DNA from: Streptomyces sp. AC1-42W
GTDB taxonomy: Bacteria > Actinomycetota > Actinomycetes > Streptomycetales > Streptomycetaceae
Direction of reading: 5' to 3'
Assembly: GCF_003248355.1 (NCBI RefSeq)
Contig: NZ_QKWY01000001.1
Location: forward strand, 1,570,001 to 1,634,000
DNA: 64,000 bases
In this document: piece by piece, positions 52,724 to 61,891 of the stretch
Position numbering within the stretch: the first letter of the stretch is position 1
Layout of the letters: the number at the start of each line of letters is the position of its first letter
Translations under genes and position numbers: made by a program
Notes under the pieces: model-generated
Databases searched by the model: none
Told to the model about the DNA's origin: nothing
Seen by the model: only the letters and a program-made list of their open reading frames with translations

Positions 52724-53062
52724 GTGACCTCCCCCTCGGTCATTGACGGCGGCCCGCCCCCCGGCCGATCGGGGGACTGGTACCCGGCCAGAAGTATGGC
52801 CGCCGGGACCGGCACACACATCCAGAACGCCTGGATCGGGCACCGGACCACGCGACGGCCGGCCGCGGTCAACGGCATTCGATCAAGACCGGCGCCGTTG
52901 ATCAAGGTGGACGGCACGATCCCCCGCCGAACCGTCCTCCCCACCATCAACACGTTCGGGACACCCGATCGGTTCCCGGACACGCGAAAGGCGCCCCGCA
53001 ACCCGCAGGCGCAGGGGCGCCCCTGACGGCCCGGAACCCGGATTCCCGGGCCGTCCGGACGC
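52724..53062. other. Intergenic region upstream of glnX
   Basis: No gene was found in 339 bp. The left part should hold the leftward promoter of the signalling operon (no convincing consensus seen); the right part holds two hairpins that end the sugar operon. Confidence 0.5.
52990..53054 (-). terminator. Tandem hairpins ending the sugar operon
   Basis: Reading leftward from the kinase gene, a 9-bp stem (53054-53046 with 53034-53026) is followed by an 8-bp stem (53021-53014 with 52997-52990) and CTTTCGCG. They end the leftward transcript before the signalling operon. Confidence 0.65.
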
Positions 53063-54031
53063 TCAGGCGTACTGCGCCCGCAGCCGGGCGTGCACCTGCG
53101 GCGCGGCGCCCGTGCGGTCCAGGCCGAGCAGCCCGGCGCCGAGCACCGGGGACTCCCGCACCACCCGCACCACGGCCTTCGGGGCCCGCGCCGCGAGGAG
53201 TTCGCCGATCCGCTCGTCCAACTGCGGGTGGCGCGCCGCCAGCACGCTGCCGCCGAGCAGCACCGGCACCTCCTCGTCCAGCAGCTCCAGGCGGCTCAGC
53301 GCGACCGAGGCCAGCGCCACCACCTCCTCGCCCAGCCGGTCCACCAGACCCCGCGCCACCGGGTCGCCGGCCGCGCTCGTCGCGAAGAGCACCGGGGTCA
53401 GTTCGTGCCGTCGCTCCGCCTCGATGCGGCCCAGGTGCAGCGCCTCGATCAGCGCGTACATCGAGTCCAGACCGAAGTGCGCGGGCAGCGTCCGGGCCAG
53501 CGCGGTCGGCTCGCCCCGGCCGTCCTCGGCGCGCGCGGCGAACCACATCGCCTCCTCGGACAGGCCCGAACCGCCGCCCCAGTCGCCGGAGATGCGGCCG
53601 ATCGCCGGGAAGCGCGCGGTGCGCCCGTCCGGGACCATGCCGACGCAGTTGATGCCCGCGCCGCAGACCACGGCGACGCCGCGCGGCTCGTCCACCCCGG
53701 CCCGCAGGATCGCGAAGGTGTCGTTGCGGACCTCGACCGTCCGGCCCCAGCCGCGCGCCGCCAGCGCCGCGGTCAGCCGCTCCTCCTCGACCGGCAGATC
53801 GGCGTTGGCCAGGCACGCCGACACATGGGCCACCGACGAGGCGTCCGCGCCGGCCGCGGACAGCACCCGCGCCACCGCGTCCCCGAGGACGTCGACCGCC
53901 GGCTCCACGCCCACGTACGGCGGCTGGAACCCGCCGCCCCTGGCCGTGGCCAGCACCGTGCCGTCCGCGCCGACGAGGGCCACATCGGTCTTGCTGTTCC
54001 CCGCGTCGATCGCCAGGACCGCGCCGTTCAC
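53063..54031 (-). CDS. BadF/BcrA ATPase-fold sugar kinase (N-acetylglucosamine kinase-like)
   Basis: GTG 54031 overlaps the GH4 stop (GTGA) and gives 322 residues beginning VNGAVLAIDAGNSKTDVAL, the phosphate-1 motif of this fold. Further motifs are VVCGAGINCVG (phosphate 2), ISGDWGGGSGLSEEAM and LLGGSVLAARHP. This is the pattern of bacterial and mammalian N-acetylglucosamine kinases. It probably phosphorylates the free amino sugar or sugar released after import. It is the last gene of the ROK-controlled operon. Confidence 0.85.
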   Translation of the reverse strand: MNGAVLAIDAGNSKTDVALVGADGTVLATARGGGFQPPYVGVEPAVDVLGDAVARVLSAAGADASSVAHVSACLANADLPVEEERLTAALAARGWGRTVEVRNDTFAILRAGVDEPRGVAVVCGAGINCVGMVPDGRTARFPAIGRISGDWGGGSGLSEEAMWFAARAEDGRGEPTALARTLPAHFGLDSMYALIEALHLGRIEAERRHELTPVLFATSAAGDPVARGLVDRLGEEVVALASVALSRLELLDEEVPVLLGGSVLAARHPQLDERIGELLAARAPKAVVRVVRESPVLGAGLLGLDRTGAAPQVHARLRAQYA

Positions 54032-55293
54032 GCCCACGCCAGGTGCTCCCGGTTGTGCGCGATCAGCTTGTCGGTGAGCGCCTCGGCGTACTCGAACTGG
54101 CCGATCAGGGGGTGGGCGAGCAGCGCCTTGAACACCCGGTCCCGGCCGCCGCGCAGCGCCGCCTCCAGCGCCAGGTGCTCGTACGCCGTGACGTTGGCGA
54201 CGAGCCCCGCGTACAGCGGGTCCAGGGCGGGCACGGCGAGCGGCGTCGCGCCCGAGGCGTCCACCTTCGCCTGCACCTCGACGACCGCGTCGTCCGGCAG
54301 GAACGGCAGCGTGCCGTTGTTGTACGTGTTGACCACCTGGTGGGCCGAGCCGCCGCCCCCGAGCAGCGCCGCCGCCAGGTCCACGGCCGCCTCCGAGTAG
54401 AAGGCGCCGCCGCGCTTGGCGAGCAGCGCGGGCTTCTCGTCCAGCGCCGGGTCGCCGTACATCGCCAGCAGTTCCTTCTCCATGGCGGCGACCTCGGCCG
54501 CGCGGGAGGGCTTGCTGCCCAGCTCGCGGACGACCTCGTCGTGCGCGTAGAAGTACCGCAGGTAGTACGAGGGGACGACGCCGAGCCGGTCCACGACGGC
54601 GCGCGGCAGGTGCAGGTCGTCCGCGATGGCGTCGCCGTGCTCGGCGATCAGCCGGGGCAGCACGTCCTCGCCGCCGGGGCCGCCCAGGCGCACGCCCGTC
54701 TCCCAGGTGAGGTGGTTGAGGCCGACGTGGTCCAGGTGCACCTCGCCGGGGGCGACGTCGAGCAGGGCGGCGAACTTGCGCTGGAAGCCGATCGCCACGT
54801 TGCACAGGCCGACGGCCTTGTGACCGGCCTGGAGCAGGGCGCGGGTGACGATGCCCACCGGGTTGGTGAAGTCGATGATCCAGGCGTCGGGGTTGGCGCG
54901 CCGGACCCGCTCGGCGATGTCCAGGACGACCGGGACGGTGCGCAGGGCCTTGGCGAGGCCGCCGGCCCCGGTGGTCTCCTGGCCGACGCAGCCGCACTCC
55001 AGCGGCCAGGTCTCGTCCTGGTTGCGGGCGGCCTGGCCGCCGACGCGCAGCTGGAGCAGGACGGCGTCCGCCCCGGCGACGCCCGCGTCGACGTCCGATG
55101 TGGTGACGATGCGGCCGGGGTGGCCCTGCTTGGCGAAGATCCGCCGGGCGAGGCCGCCCACGAGGTCGAGCCGGTCGGCGGCCGGGTCGACGAGGACCAG
55201 CTCCTCGACCGGCAGCGTGTCACGCAGCCGGGCGAATCCGTCGATCAGTTCGGGGGTGTAGGTGGACCCGCCACCCACTACAGCGAGCTTCAT
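54028..55293 (-). CDS. GH4 family glycosidase (6-phospho-beta-glucosidase type)
   Basis: The 421-residue protein opens with the NAD-binding MKLAVVGGGSTYTPELIDG, and has the GH4 block IIDFTNPVGIVTRALL, the metal-site Cys in GLCNVAIGF, and VGLNHLTWETG. GH4 enzymes use NAD and Mn in a redox mechanism to split 6-phospho-glycosides. Because the importer here is an ABC system, which does not phosphorylate, the true substrate may be non-phosphorylated or phosphorylated by the adjacent kinase. It overlaps the kinase gene and lies three bases after the permease gene. Confidence 0.9.
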   Translation of the reverse strand: MKLAVVGGGSTYTPELIDGFARLRDTLPVEELVLVDPAADRLDLVGGLARRIFAKQGHPGRIVTTSDVDAGVAGADAVLLQLRVGGQAARNQDETWPLECGCVGQETTGAGGLAKALRTVPVVLDIAERVRRANPDAWIIDFTNPVGIVTRALLQAGHKAVGLCNVAIGFQRKFAALLDVAPGEVHLDHVGLNHLTWETGVRLGGPGGEDVLPRLIAEHGDAIADDLHLPRAVVDRLGVVPSYYLRYFYAHDEVVRELGSKPSRAAEVAAMEKELLAMYGDPALDEKPALLAKRGGAFYSEAAVDLAAALLGGGGSAHQVVNTYNNGTLPFLPDDAVVEVQAKVDASGATPLAVPALDPLYAGLVANVTAYEHLALEAALRGGRDRVFKALLAHPLIGQFEYAEALTDKLIAHNREHLAWA

Positions 55294-55296
55294 GGT

Positions 55297-56208
55297 TCAG
55301 CCCTTTACTCCGGTCAGTGTGACGCCCTCGACAAAGGCCTTCTGTGCGAAGAAGAAGACGACGATCACAGGGGCCATGACCAGAACGGTCGCGGCCATGG
55401 TCAGGTTCCAGTCGGTGTGGTGCGCGCCCTTGAAGGACTCCAGTCCGTAGCTCAGGGTCCAGGCGCCCGGGTTCTCCGAGGCGTAGATCTGCGGGCCGAA
55501 GTAGTCGTTCCAGGCGTAGAAGAACTGGAAGAGGGCGACGGCGGCGATGCCCGGCTTGGCCATCGGCACCACCACGCGCAGCAGCGTGCGCAGTTCGCCG
55601 CAGCCGTCCACCTTCGCCGCGTCCAGGTACTCGTCCGGGATGGTGAGGAGGAACTGCCGCAGCAGGAAGATGGAGAACGCGTCGCCGAAGGCCATCGGGA
55701 TGATCAGCGGCCACAGCGAGCCGGACAGGTCCAGCTCCTTGGCCCAGAACAGGTACATCGGGATGACCACGACCTGCGGCGGCAGCATCATCATCGAGAT
55801 GACGAGCATCAGCGACAGATGCCGGCCGCGGAAGCGGAACTTGGCGAGCGCGTACGCCACGGGCAGCGAGGACACCACGGTCAGGACGGTGCCCAGGCCC
55901 GCGTACAGCAGGGTGTTCTTCCACCAGGTCAGGAAGCCCGGAGTGTCGAACACCTTCTTGTAGTTGGCCCACTCGAAGGGGTGCGGCCACAGATCGCGGG
56001 TGAGCGCCTGGTGGTCGCTCATCAGCGAGGTGAGCACCAGGAAGACGAACGGCAGCACGAAGAAGAGGGCCGCGGCCACGCCGAGCGAGTGCACGGCGAT
56101 CCAGTGCAGCAGCGCCTTGCGGCGCGCGGTGCGCCGCTCCGGCGAGGCGGGCTCGCTCGCCGGGGCCGCGGTCGCCGGGGTGTCGAGAACCTGCGCCATG
56201 TCACTCAC
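55297..56208 (-). CDS. Sugar ABC permease, MalG type
   Basis: The 303-residue protein has six helices (VAAALFFVLPFVFLVLTSL first) and the EAA loop EYLDAAKVDGCGELRTLLRV, which contacts the ATPase. The N-terminal 35 residues are cytoplasmic. It pairs with the upstream MalF-type permease, whose stop overlaps its start by eight bases. No ATPase gene is nearby, as is usual for actinobacterial sugar importers that share MsiK. Confidence 0.92.
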   Translation of the reverse strand: MSDMAQVLDTPATAAPASEPASPERRTARRKALLHWIAVHSLGVAAALFFVLPFVFLVLTSLMSDHQALTRDLWPHPFEWANYKKVFDTPGFLTWWKNTLLYAGLGTVLTVVSSLPVAYALAKFRFRGRHLSLMLVISMMMLPPQVVVIPMYLFWAKELDLSGSLWPLIIPMAFGDAFSIFLLRQFLLTIPDEYLDAAKVDGCGELRTLLRVVVPMAKPGIAAVALFQFFYAWNDYFGPQIYASENPGAWTLSYGLESFKGAHHTDWNLTMAATVLVMAPVIVVFFFAQKAFVEGVTLTGVKG

Positions 56209-57142
56209 CTGCCTGGATCAGTCCGCTGCGGCGCCGCATCAGCAGTGCGGTGAACGCCATCGCGAGCGCGAAGAGAACGAGCGCGACCACACAGGCCGAG
56301 CCGTAGTCGAAGCGCTGGAAGCCGAGGTTGTAGACCAGCTGCGGAAGCGTCAGTGTCGACTTGTCGGGATAGCCCGGTTCGAACTGCTGGCCGGAGCCGC
56401 CGATGACACCGGACGCGACCTTCCCGGCCACCAGCGGCTGGGTGTAGTACTGCATCGTCTGGATGATGCCGGTGACCACGGCGAACATGATGATCGGCGA
56501 GATGTTCGGCAGCGTGACGTACCGGAACCGGTGGTACGCGGTCGCCCCGTCCAGCTCGGCGGCCTCGTACTGCTCCTTCGGTACGTCGAGCAGCGCGGCC
56601 ATGAAGATCACCATCAGGTCGCCCACGCCCCACACCGCGAGCGCGGTCAGCGCCGGCTTGGACCAGGTGGCGTCGGTGAACCAGCCGGGCGTCCCCAGAC
56701 CGAGGTCGCCCAGGATGGAGTTGACCGGCCCGGTGCCGGGGTTGAGCAGGAAGACGAAGCCCAGCGTGGCGGCGACCGGCGGGGCCAGGTACGGCAGGTA
56801 GAACAGCGTCCGGAAGACCCCGGTGCCCGTCTTGATCTTGGTGATCAGCAGCCCGACACCGAGTCCGAAGACCACCCGGCAGGTCACCATCACCACGACC
56901 AGCCAGAGCGTGTTGCGCAGCGCCGGCCAGAACAGCGGGTAGTCGTTGAAGACGTACGACCAGTTCTTGAAGCCGCTGAACTCGGGGGCGGCGAACCCGT
57001 CGTAGCTGGTGAAGGAGAAGTAGAGCGTGGAGATCAGCGGGTAGGCGAAGAAGACGCAGAACCCGATCAGCCACGGCGACATGAAGGCCGCCGTCCGAAG
57101 CGCCGACCTGCGGCGCTTCGAACGGAGTGTGTACGTGCTCAT
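56201..57142 (-). CDS. Sugar ABC permease, MalF type
   Basis: The 313-residue protein has six helices, starting AAFMSPWLIGFCVFFAYPLI, and the EAA-type loop EQYEAAELDGATAYHRFRYV. A periplasmic loop follows the first helix (FSFTSYDGFAAPEFSG). It forms the channel heterodimer with the MalG-type protein. It starts 11 bases after the binding-protein gene ends. Confidence 0.92.
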   Translation of the reverse strand: MSTYTLRSKRRRSALRTAAFMSPWLIGFCVFFAYPLISTLYFSFTSYDGFAAPEFSGFKNWSYVFNDYPLFWPALRNTLWLVVVMVTCRVVFGLGVGLLITKIKTGTGVFRTLFYLPYLAPPVAATLGFVFLLNPGTGPVNSILGDLGLGTPGWFTDATWSKPALTALAVWGVGDLMVIFMAALLDVPKEQYEAAELDGATAYHRFRYVTLPNISPIIMFAVVTGIIQTMQYYTQPLVAGKVASGVIGGSGQQFEPGYPDKSTLTLPQLVYNLGFQRFDYGSACVVALVLFALAMAFTALLMRRRSGLIQAGE

Positions 57143-57152
57143 CGTGGTGGCT

Positions 57153-58490
57153 CTACTTCGCCTGGTCGATCGCCGCGTCGATTTCCTTCGCGGTCTTCTC
57201 CAGACCCGCCTTGATGTCCTTCTGCTTGCCCTTCTCGACGTCGAAGCCGAGGTTCTGCAGGGACACCAGGTACGCGCCGCCGTTCACCGAGGGCGGGGTG
57301 GTGGTGGAGTTCGGGTTCGCCGCGATGTCCAGGAAGGTCTTGAACCGGGGGTCGTACTTCAGCTTCGGCGACTTCAGCGCCTCCAGCGTGGAGGGCACGT
57401 TGTGGATCGCGTTGGCGAAGTTCACGACCGCGTCCGTGTTCGTCGTCATGAACTTGACCAGCTCCCAGGCGGCGTTCTGCTTGCCGGAGGTGGCCGCGAT
57501 ACCCGCGATGGTGCCGGTCAGGTAGCCCTTGCCGTAGGTGTCCGCCTCGCTGTCCGCGACGGGCATCGGGGCCACGCCGATCTCGAACTTCGGCTTGGTG
57601 TCCTCGGCCATGCCCAGACGCCACTCGCCGTCCAGCTGCATCGCCACCTGGCCCAGGTGGAAGGGGTGCTTGGCGCCCCACTCGTCACCGAAGGACGCCC
57701 GGAACTTCTCCAGCTTCTCGTAGCCGCCGAGCGTGTCCACCAGCTTCTTCTGGGTGGTCAGCATGTCGGCGAACGCCGGGTCCTTGGCGATGTTCGACTT
57801 GCCGTCCGCGTCGAAGTACGAGGGGTTCCAGCCGCCGAGGTAGTGCTCGGTGGTGGTCTCGTAGCCGTGGAAGTTCGGCATGAAGCCCAGCTGCTCGTAC
57901 GAGTCGCCCTTGGTCTTCGTCAGCTTCTTCGCGACGGTCGCCAGCTCGGACCAGGTCTTCGGCGGGCTGTCGATGCCGGCCGCCTCGAACGCGTCCTTGT
58001 TGTAGTACAGCCCGTACGCGTCACCCAGCAGCGGAACCGTGCAGCGCACCCCGTTGAACTGGGTGTACTCGTTCATCGCCTTCGGGAACGTGGCCGCCGG
58101 GTCGATGCCGTCTTTCTCGAAGAACGGGTTGAGGTCGACGAACGCCTTCGAGGAGCAGAACTTGCCCACGTTGTTGGTGGTGAAGGAGGACACCACGTCC
58201 GGCGCCTTGGAGCCGCCGGCCCGCAGCGCCTGGTTGATCTTGTCGTCGGTCATGTTGCCGACGACCTTCACATGGATGTTGGGGTGGGCCTTCTCGAAGG
58301 CGTCGATCGTGGCCTCGATGGCCTTCACCTCGCCCGGCGCGCTCCAGCCGTGCCAGAAGGTGATGGTCGTCTCCTTGGAGGCGTCGTCTTGCGCCCCGGA
58401 GTCGCTCTGCCCGGTGCAGGCGGAGGCGAACAGGGCTATCGCGGCGGTCGCGGCGAGCGCGACGGCCGGCTTCCGGCGGTTTCCGGACAT
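57153..58490 (-). CDS. Sugar-binding lipoprotein of an ABC importer
   Basis: ATG 58490 gives 445 residues with a lipoprotein signal (AIALFASAC, lipid-carrying Cys25). The fold is the extracellular sugar-binding type 1 family (ITFWHGWSAPGEVKAIEATI, DAYGLYYNKDAFEAAGI, VAMQLDGEWRLG). Aromatic residues (FHGYETTTEHYLGGWNPSYF) are suited to stack on sugar rings. With a GlcNAc-kinase-like gene and a GH84 glycosidase nearby, an amino-sugar or oligosaccharide ligand is likely, but this is inference. Confidence 0.92.
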   Translation of the reverse strand: MSGNRRKPAVALAATAAIALFASACTGQSDSGAQDDASKETTITFWHGWSAPGEVKAIEATIDAFEKAHPNIHVKVVGNMTDDKINQALRAGGSKAPDVVSSFTTNNVGKFCSSKAFVDLNPFFEKDGIDPAATFPKAMNEYTQFNGVRCTVPLLGDAYGLYYNKDAFEAAGIDSPPKTWSELATVAKKLTKTKGDSYEQLGFMPNFHGYETTTEHYLGGWNPSYFDADGKSNIAKDPAFADMLTTQKKLVDTLGGYEKLEKFRASFGDEWGAKHPFHLGQVAMQLDGEWRLGMAEDTKPKFEIGVAPMPVADSEADTYGKGYLTGTIAGIAATSGKQNAAWELVKFMTTNTDAVVNFANAIHNVPSTLEALKSPKLKYDPRFKTFLDIAANPNSTTTPPSVNGGAYLVSLQNLGFDVEKGKQKDIKAGLEKTAKEIDAAIDQAK

Positions 58491-58558
58491 GGTGGGTCTC
58501 CCGGTACGAGGTGGGCAGGAAGGACGGAACGTGTACGGGAATGCGGGGAGTGGGGGGT

Positions 58559-59779
58559 TCAGCGCGAGGTGTCGAACACTTCGTCGCGGGTCGTGGCGAG
58601 CGCGCTCTCCAGCGCGCCGCGCAGAACGGGATGGTGGGTGACGTCCCCGGCGAGCAGCCGGGGTCTGGACGCGGCGAGCTGGGCCAGCTCGGCCGCGACC
58701 CGCGCGCGCAACGGCTCGCCGCCGCGCGAGAACAGCTCGCCCGAGAGCACGACGACCTCCGGGTCGAGCACCGCGACCAGGGAGGCGAGACCGGTGGCCA
58801 GCCCGGTGGCGAGCCGGTCGAGCAGCAGGCCGTACGGCCCCTCCTCGCCCGCCTCCACCGCTTCGGCAGCCCGGCCGATCAGGGCGGCGGCGACCTCGTG
58901 ATGCGTGCCGGAGTCCGGCACCGCCCCCTCGACGCCGAGTTCCCGGGCCAGCCTGGCCGGGGCCTGGGCACCCGCCAGCTCCTGGAAGCCGCCCGCGTTG
59001 GCCTTGGTGACCTGGCGCACCAGCGGCGCCCCCGGCACCGGCAGGAAGCCGACCTCGCCGGCGCCCCCGGTGAAGCCCCGGTGCAGCCTGCCGTTGATCA
59101 CGAGGGCGGCGCCCAGGCCCTCCTCGTTCCACAGCAGGACGAAGTCGTCGTGGCCGCGTGCCGCGCCGCGCCGCTGCTCGGCCACGGCGACGAGGTTCAC
59201 GTCGTTCTCGTACTCGACGGGCATCGGCAGCACGGCCGCCAGCTCGTCCAGCAGCGTGGGGGAGTGCCAGCCCGGCAGATGCGAGGCGTAGCGCAGCCGG
59301 CCCGTGTTCGGGTCGAAGGCGCCCGGCGTGCCGATGACCACCCGGTGCACATCGGCCCTGGTCAGCCCGGCCTCCGCGATCGCGCCGTCCAGAGCCCCGG
59401 TCACCTGCCGCAGCACGCTCTCGGCGCGCCGGCCGGGCGTGCGCAGCTCGAACTCCCCGACCGTCTCGCCGGTCACGTCGGCGACCGCCGCGACGATCCG
59501 GTGGGCGTTCACATCGAGCCCGGCGACATGGGCGGCGGCGGCGTTGACCGCGTACAGCTGGGCGTTGGGTCCGGGGCGGCCGGCCGCGGTGCCGGTGGCC
59601 ACCACGAGTCCGGCCGCTTCGAGGCGGGCGAGCAGCTGGGACGCGGTGGGCTTCGAGAGGCCGGTGAGCTTCCCGATCCGCGTCCGTGAGAGGGGACCGT
59701 GCGCCAGGAGGAGATCGAGGGCGGCACGGTCGTTCATGGCGCGCAGAACGCTGGGGGTGCCCGGCGTGTTTCCGGCCAT
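58559..59779 (-). CDS. ROK-family transcriptional repressor
   Basis: ATG 59779 gives 406 residues; GTG 59785 is also possible. A winged helix at the start (LLAHGPLSRTRIGKLTGLSKPTASQLLARLEAAGLV) is followed by a ROK sugar-binding domain: ENDVNLVAVAEQRRG, then LGAALVINGRLHRGFTGGAGEVGFLP. The usual zinc CxCGxxGC motif of ROK is not seen (here VRQVTKANAGGFQEL), so the metal site is lost or altered. It is first in the operon, 68 bp from the binding-protein gene, and a palindromic operator lies upstream of its start. Confidence 0.9.
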   Translation of the reverse strand: MAGNTPGTPSVLRAMNDRAALDLLLAHGPLSRTRIGKLTGLSKPTASQLLARLEAAGLVVATGTAAGRPGPNAQLYAVNAAAAHVAGLDVNAHRIVAAVADVTGETVGEFELRTPGRRAESVLRQVTGALDGAIAEAGLTRADVHRVVIGTPGAFDPNTGRLRYASHLPGWHSPTLLDELAAVLPMPVEYENDVNLVAVAEQRRGAARGHDDFVLLWNEEGLGAALVINGRLHRGFTGGAGEVGFLPVPGAPLVRQVTKANAGGFQELAGAQAPARLARELGVEGAVPDSGTHHEVAAALIGRAAEAVEAGEEGPYGLLLDRLATGLATGLASLVAVLDPEVVVLSGELFSRGGEPLRARVAAELAQLAASRPRLLAGDVTHHPVLRGALESALATTRDEVFDTSR

Positions 59780-59802
59780 GCTCACTGCACCTGCCCCTCT
59801 GT

Positions 59803-59817
59803 TAGGAAAGTTTCCTA
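59803..59817. promoter_or_regulatory. ROK operator palindrome
   Basis: TAGGAAAGTTTCCTA is a perfect 15-base palindrome (7-bp arms around G), 23 bp upstream of the ROK start. ROK and NagC-type regulators bind such AAA/TTT-containing palindromes. Repressor bound here would block the whole ROK-to-kinase transcript. Confidence 0.75.
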
Positions 59818-59957
59818 TTCGGTGAGAAGGAAGGTAGGGCCCTTGCCACCGGGGCGTCAATGGCCTGACGGCCGGTGGCAACCAAAGCGTTACCCGGAAA
59901 CCGGTCCGGCCGGAAAACGACACCGGCCGGGGACCACGCGGGTCCCCGGCCGGGCGG

Positions 59958-61013
59958 CTACTTCGCCGTGTTCGGCGGCGGGATCGGGGTCGCCGCCAGG
60001 GACTGCGGCGAGGTCGCCGACGCATACGCGGACGGGGCGGCCATGCCCGCCGTGGGGTCGGCCTGCGGGGCCTCCTCCGGGGTGCCGGCCACCATCCGGA
60101 TGCCCGCCGCGTCCAGCGCCACCTTGATCCGCCAGCGCAGCTCCCGCTCCACGCCCACCGCCTGGCCCGGCATCGTCTTGGCGCTGACCCGGACCGTCAT
60201 CGACTCCAGCAGCACCGCGTCCAGGCCCAGGACCTCCACCGGACCCCACAGCCGCTCGGACCAGGGCTCGTCCTTGGCCATCTCCTCGGCGGCCCCGGTG
60301 ATCGCCGCACGGACCTTCTCCAGGTCCTCCGTGGGCAGCACCTGCACATCGACCCCGGCGGTGGACCAGCCCTGGCTCAGGTTGCCGATCCGCTTCACCT
60401 CGCCGTTGCGCACGTACCAGATGGCGCCGTTCTCGCCGCGCAGCTTGGTGACGCGCAGACCGACCTCGATGACCTCGCCGGACGCGACGCCCGCGTCGAT
60501 CTGGTCGCCGACCCCGTACTGGTCCTCCAGGATCATGAAGACCCCGGACAGGAAGTCGGTGACCAGGTTGCGGGCGCCGAAGCCGAGCGCGACGCCGGCC
60601 ACCCCGGCCGAGGCCAGCAGCGGCGCCAGATTGATCTGGAACGCGCCCAGGATCATCAGCGCCGCCGTGCCCATGATCAGGAACGAGGCCACCGACCGGA
60701 GCACCGAGCCGATCGCCTCCGAGCGCTGGCGGCGCCGTTCCGCGTTGACCAGCAGACTGCCGAGCGCGGTGGACTGGACCGCCTGGGCGCTGCGGTTCAT
60801 CCGGTCTATGAACTTGGTCAGGGCACGGCGGATCAGATGGCGCAGCACGATCGCGACGGCCGCGATCAGCACGATCCGCAGTCCGGTGTTCAGCCAGGTG
60901 GACCAGTTCTCCTCCACCCAGCCCGCGGCGTTGCCGGCCTGCTCCGCGGCTTCGTCCAGCGAGCCACCGGGCTGCGGTGACGGGGCTGCGGCCAACAGGG
61001 CGGACAGGGACAC
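59958..61013 (-). CDS. Mechanosensitive ion channel, MscS family
   Basis: GTG 61013 follows GGAGG and gives 351 residues; the open frame reaches upstream to 61145 without conserved sequence. Three membrane helices (IVLIAAVAIVLRHLI, ASFLIMGTAALMILGAF, LLASAGVAGVALGFGARNLVTDFLSG) lead to the pore helix, then the cytoplasmic beta domain (YGVGDQIDAGVASGEVIEVGLRVTKLRG). The Ala/Gly pattern of TM3 is kept. The C-terminal tail is Pro/Ala-rich. It releases solutes on osmotic downshift. Confidence 0.92.
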   Translation of the reverse strand: MSLSALLAAAPSPQPGGSLDEAAEQAGNAAGWVEENWSTWLNTGLRIVLIAAVAIVLRHLIRRALTKFIDRMNRSAQAVQSTALGSLLVNAERRRQRSEAIGSVLRSVASFLIMGTAALMILGAFQINLAPLLASAGVAGVALGFGARNLVTDFLSGVFMILEDQYGVGDQIDAGVASGEVIEVGLRVTKLRGENGAIWYVRNGEVKRIGNLSQGWSTAGVDVQVLPTEDLEKVRAAITGAAEEMAKDEPWSERLWGPVEVLGLDAVLLESMTVRVSAKTMPGQAVGVERELRWRIKVALDAAGIRMVAGTPEEAPQADPTAGMAAPSAYASATSPQSLAATPIPPPNTAK

Positions 61014-61236
61014 GACGAGACCTCCTGGGGGGTGAGCGCCGAGTGGTGCAGCGCTGAACAACCACACTAACGGGGCATCACCCGTGCTCCGTTGCCGTGA
61101 GCGGGGGGAGAGACGCGGCTCACCCGGTGAAATTCCTTTCCGCACGTGGTGGCGCTATGACCCGGCGTGAGGGGAGACTGAGAACGGAGATCGTCCCGGC
61201 GCGAGCCACGCGCCGCCGGCGTACAAGGAGGCATCC

Positions 61237-61773
61237 GTGCCGCATGTCCTGGTTCTCAACGCGTCGTACGAGCCGCTCGGCGTCGTACCGCTCCGCCGCG
61301 CACTCGTCCTCGTCCTCGAGAACAAGGCCATCTGCCTCGAGGAGTCCGGTGCCCTCATGCACAGCGCCACCCGTGTCGTCCCGGCCCCCAGCGTCGTCCG
61401 CCTCAAACGGTTCGTCCGGATTCCCTACCGGGGTCCGGTGCCGCTGACCCGGCGGGCCCTGTTCGCGCGGGACGGCGGGCGCTGCATGTACTGCGGGGCC
61501 GCCGCGACCAGCGTCGACCACGTCATTCCGCGCAGCCGCGGCGGACAGCACGCCTGGGACAACGTGGTGGCGGCCTGCCGCCGCTGCAACCACGTCAAGG
61601 CCGACCGGCATCTGCCCGAGCTGGGCTGGCGGCTCCACCAGCAGCCCGCCCCGCCCACCGGACTCGCCTGGCGGATCATCGGCACGGGCCATCGCGACCC
61701 GCGCTGGCTGCCCTATCTGCAACCGTTCGGCGCGGACGACGCGATGGCCCGGATCGACGGCATCTCAGCCTGA
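61237..61773 (+). CDS. HNH endonuclease
   Basis: GTG 61237 follows AAGGAGG and gives 178 residues. A zinc-bound HNH domain is present: CMYCG, then VDHVIPRSRGGQHAWDNVVAACRRCNHVKADR. The N-terminal half (LVLNASYEPLGVVPLRRALVL) is the conserved partner of the actinobacterial HNH proteins encoded singly in the chromosome. Cleavage of DNA is expected from the family; the role is unknown. It has no restriction or methylase partner nearby. Confidence 0.92.
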   Translation: MPHVLVLNASYEPLGVVPLRRALVLVLENKAICLEESGALMHSATRVVPAPSVVRLKRFVRIPYRGPVPLTRRALFARDGGRCMYCGAAATSVDHVIPRSRGGQHAWDNVVAACRRCNHVKADRHLPELGWRLHQQPAPPTGLAWRIIGTGHRDPRWLPYLQPFGADDAMARIDGISA

Positions 61774-61777
61774 GACC

Positions 61778-61862
61778 GGGCCCTCGTCGTCTCCGGGCCC
61801 TCGTCGTCTCCGGGCCCTCGTCGTCTCCGGGCCCTCGTCGTCTCCGGGCCCTCGCCGGCTCC
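61778..61862. repeat. 17-bp tandem repeat between convergent genes
   Basis: Four perfect copies of GGGCCCTCGTCGTCTCC (61778-61845) and one diverged copy (61846-61862) lie between the HNH stop and the glycosidase stop. Each contains GGGCCC. It is a likely variable-number repeat; a role in termination is possible. Confidence 0.9.
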
Positions 61863-61891
61863 GGACCCCGTCCGCCGGGGCCCGGAGGCGG

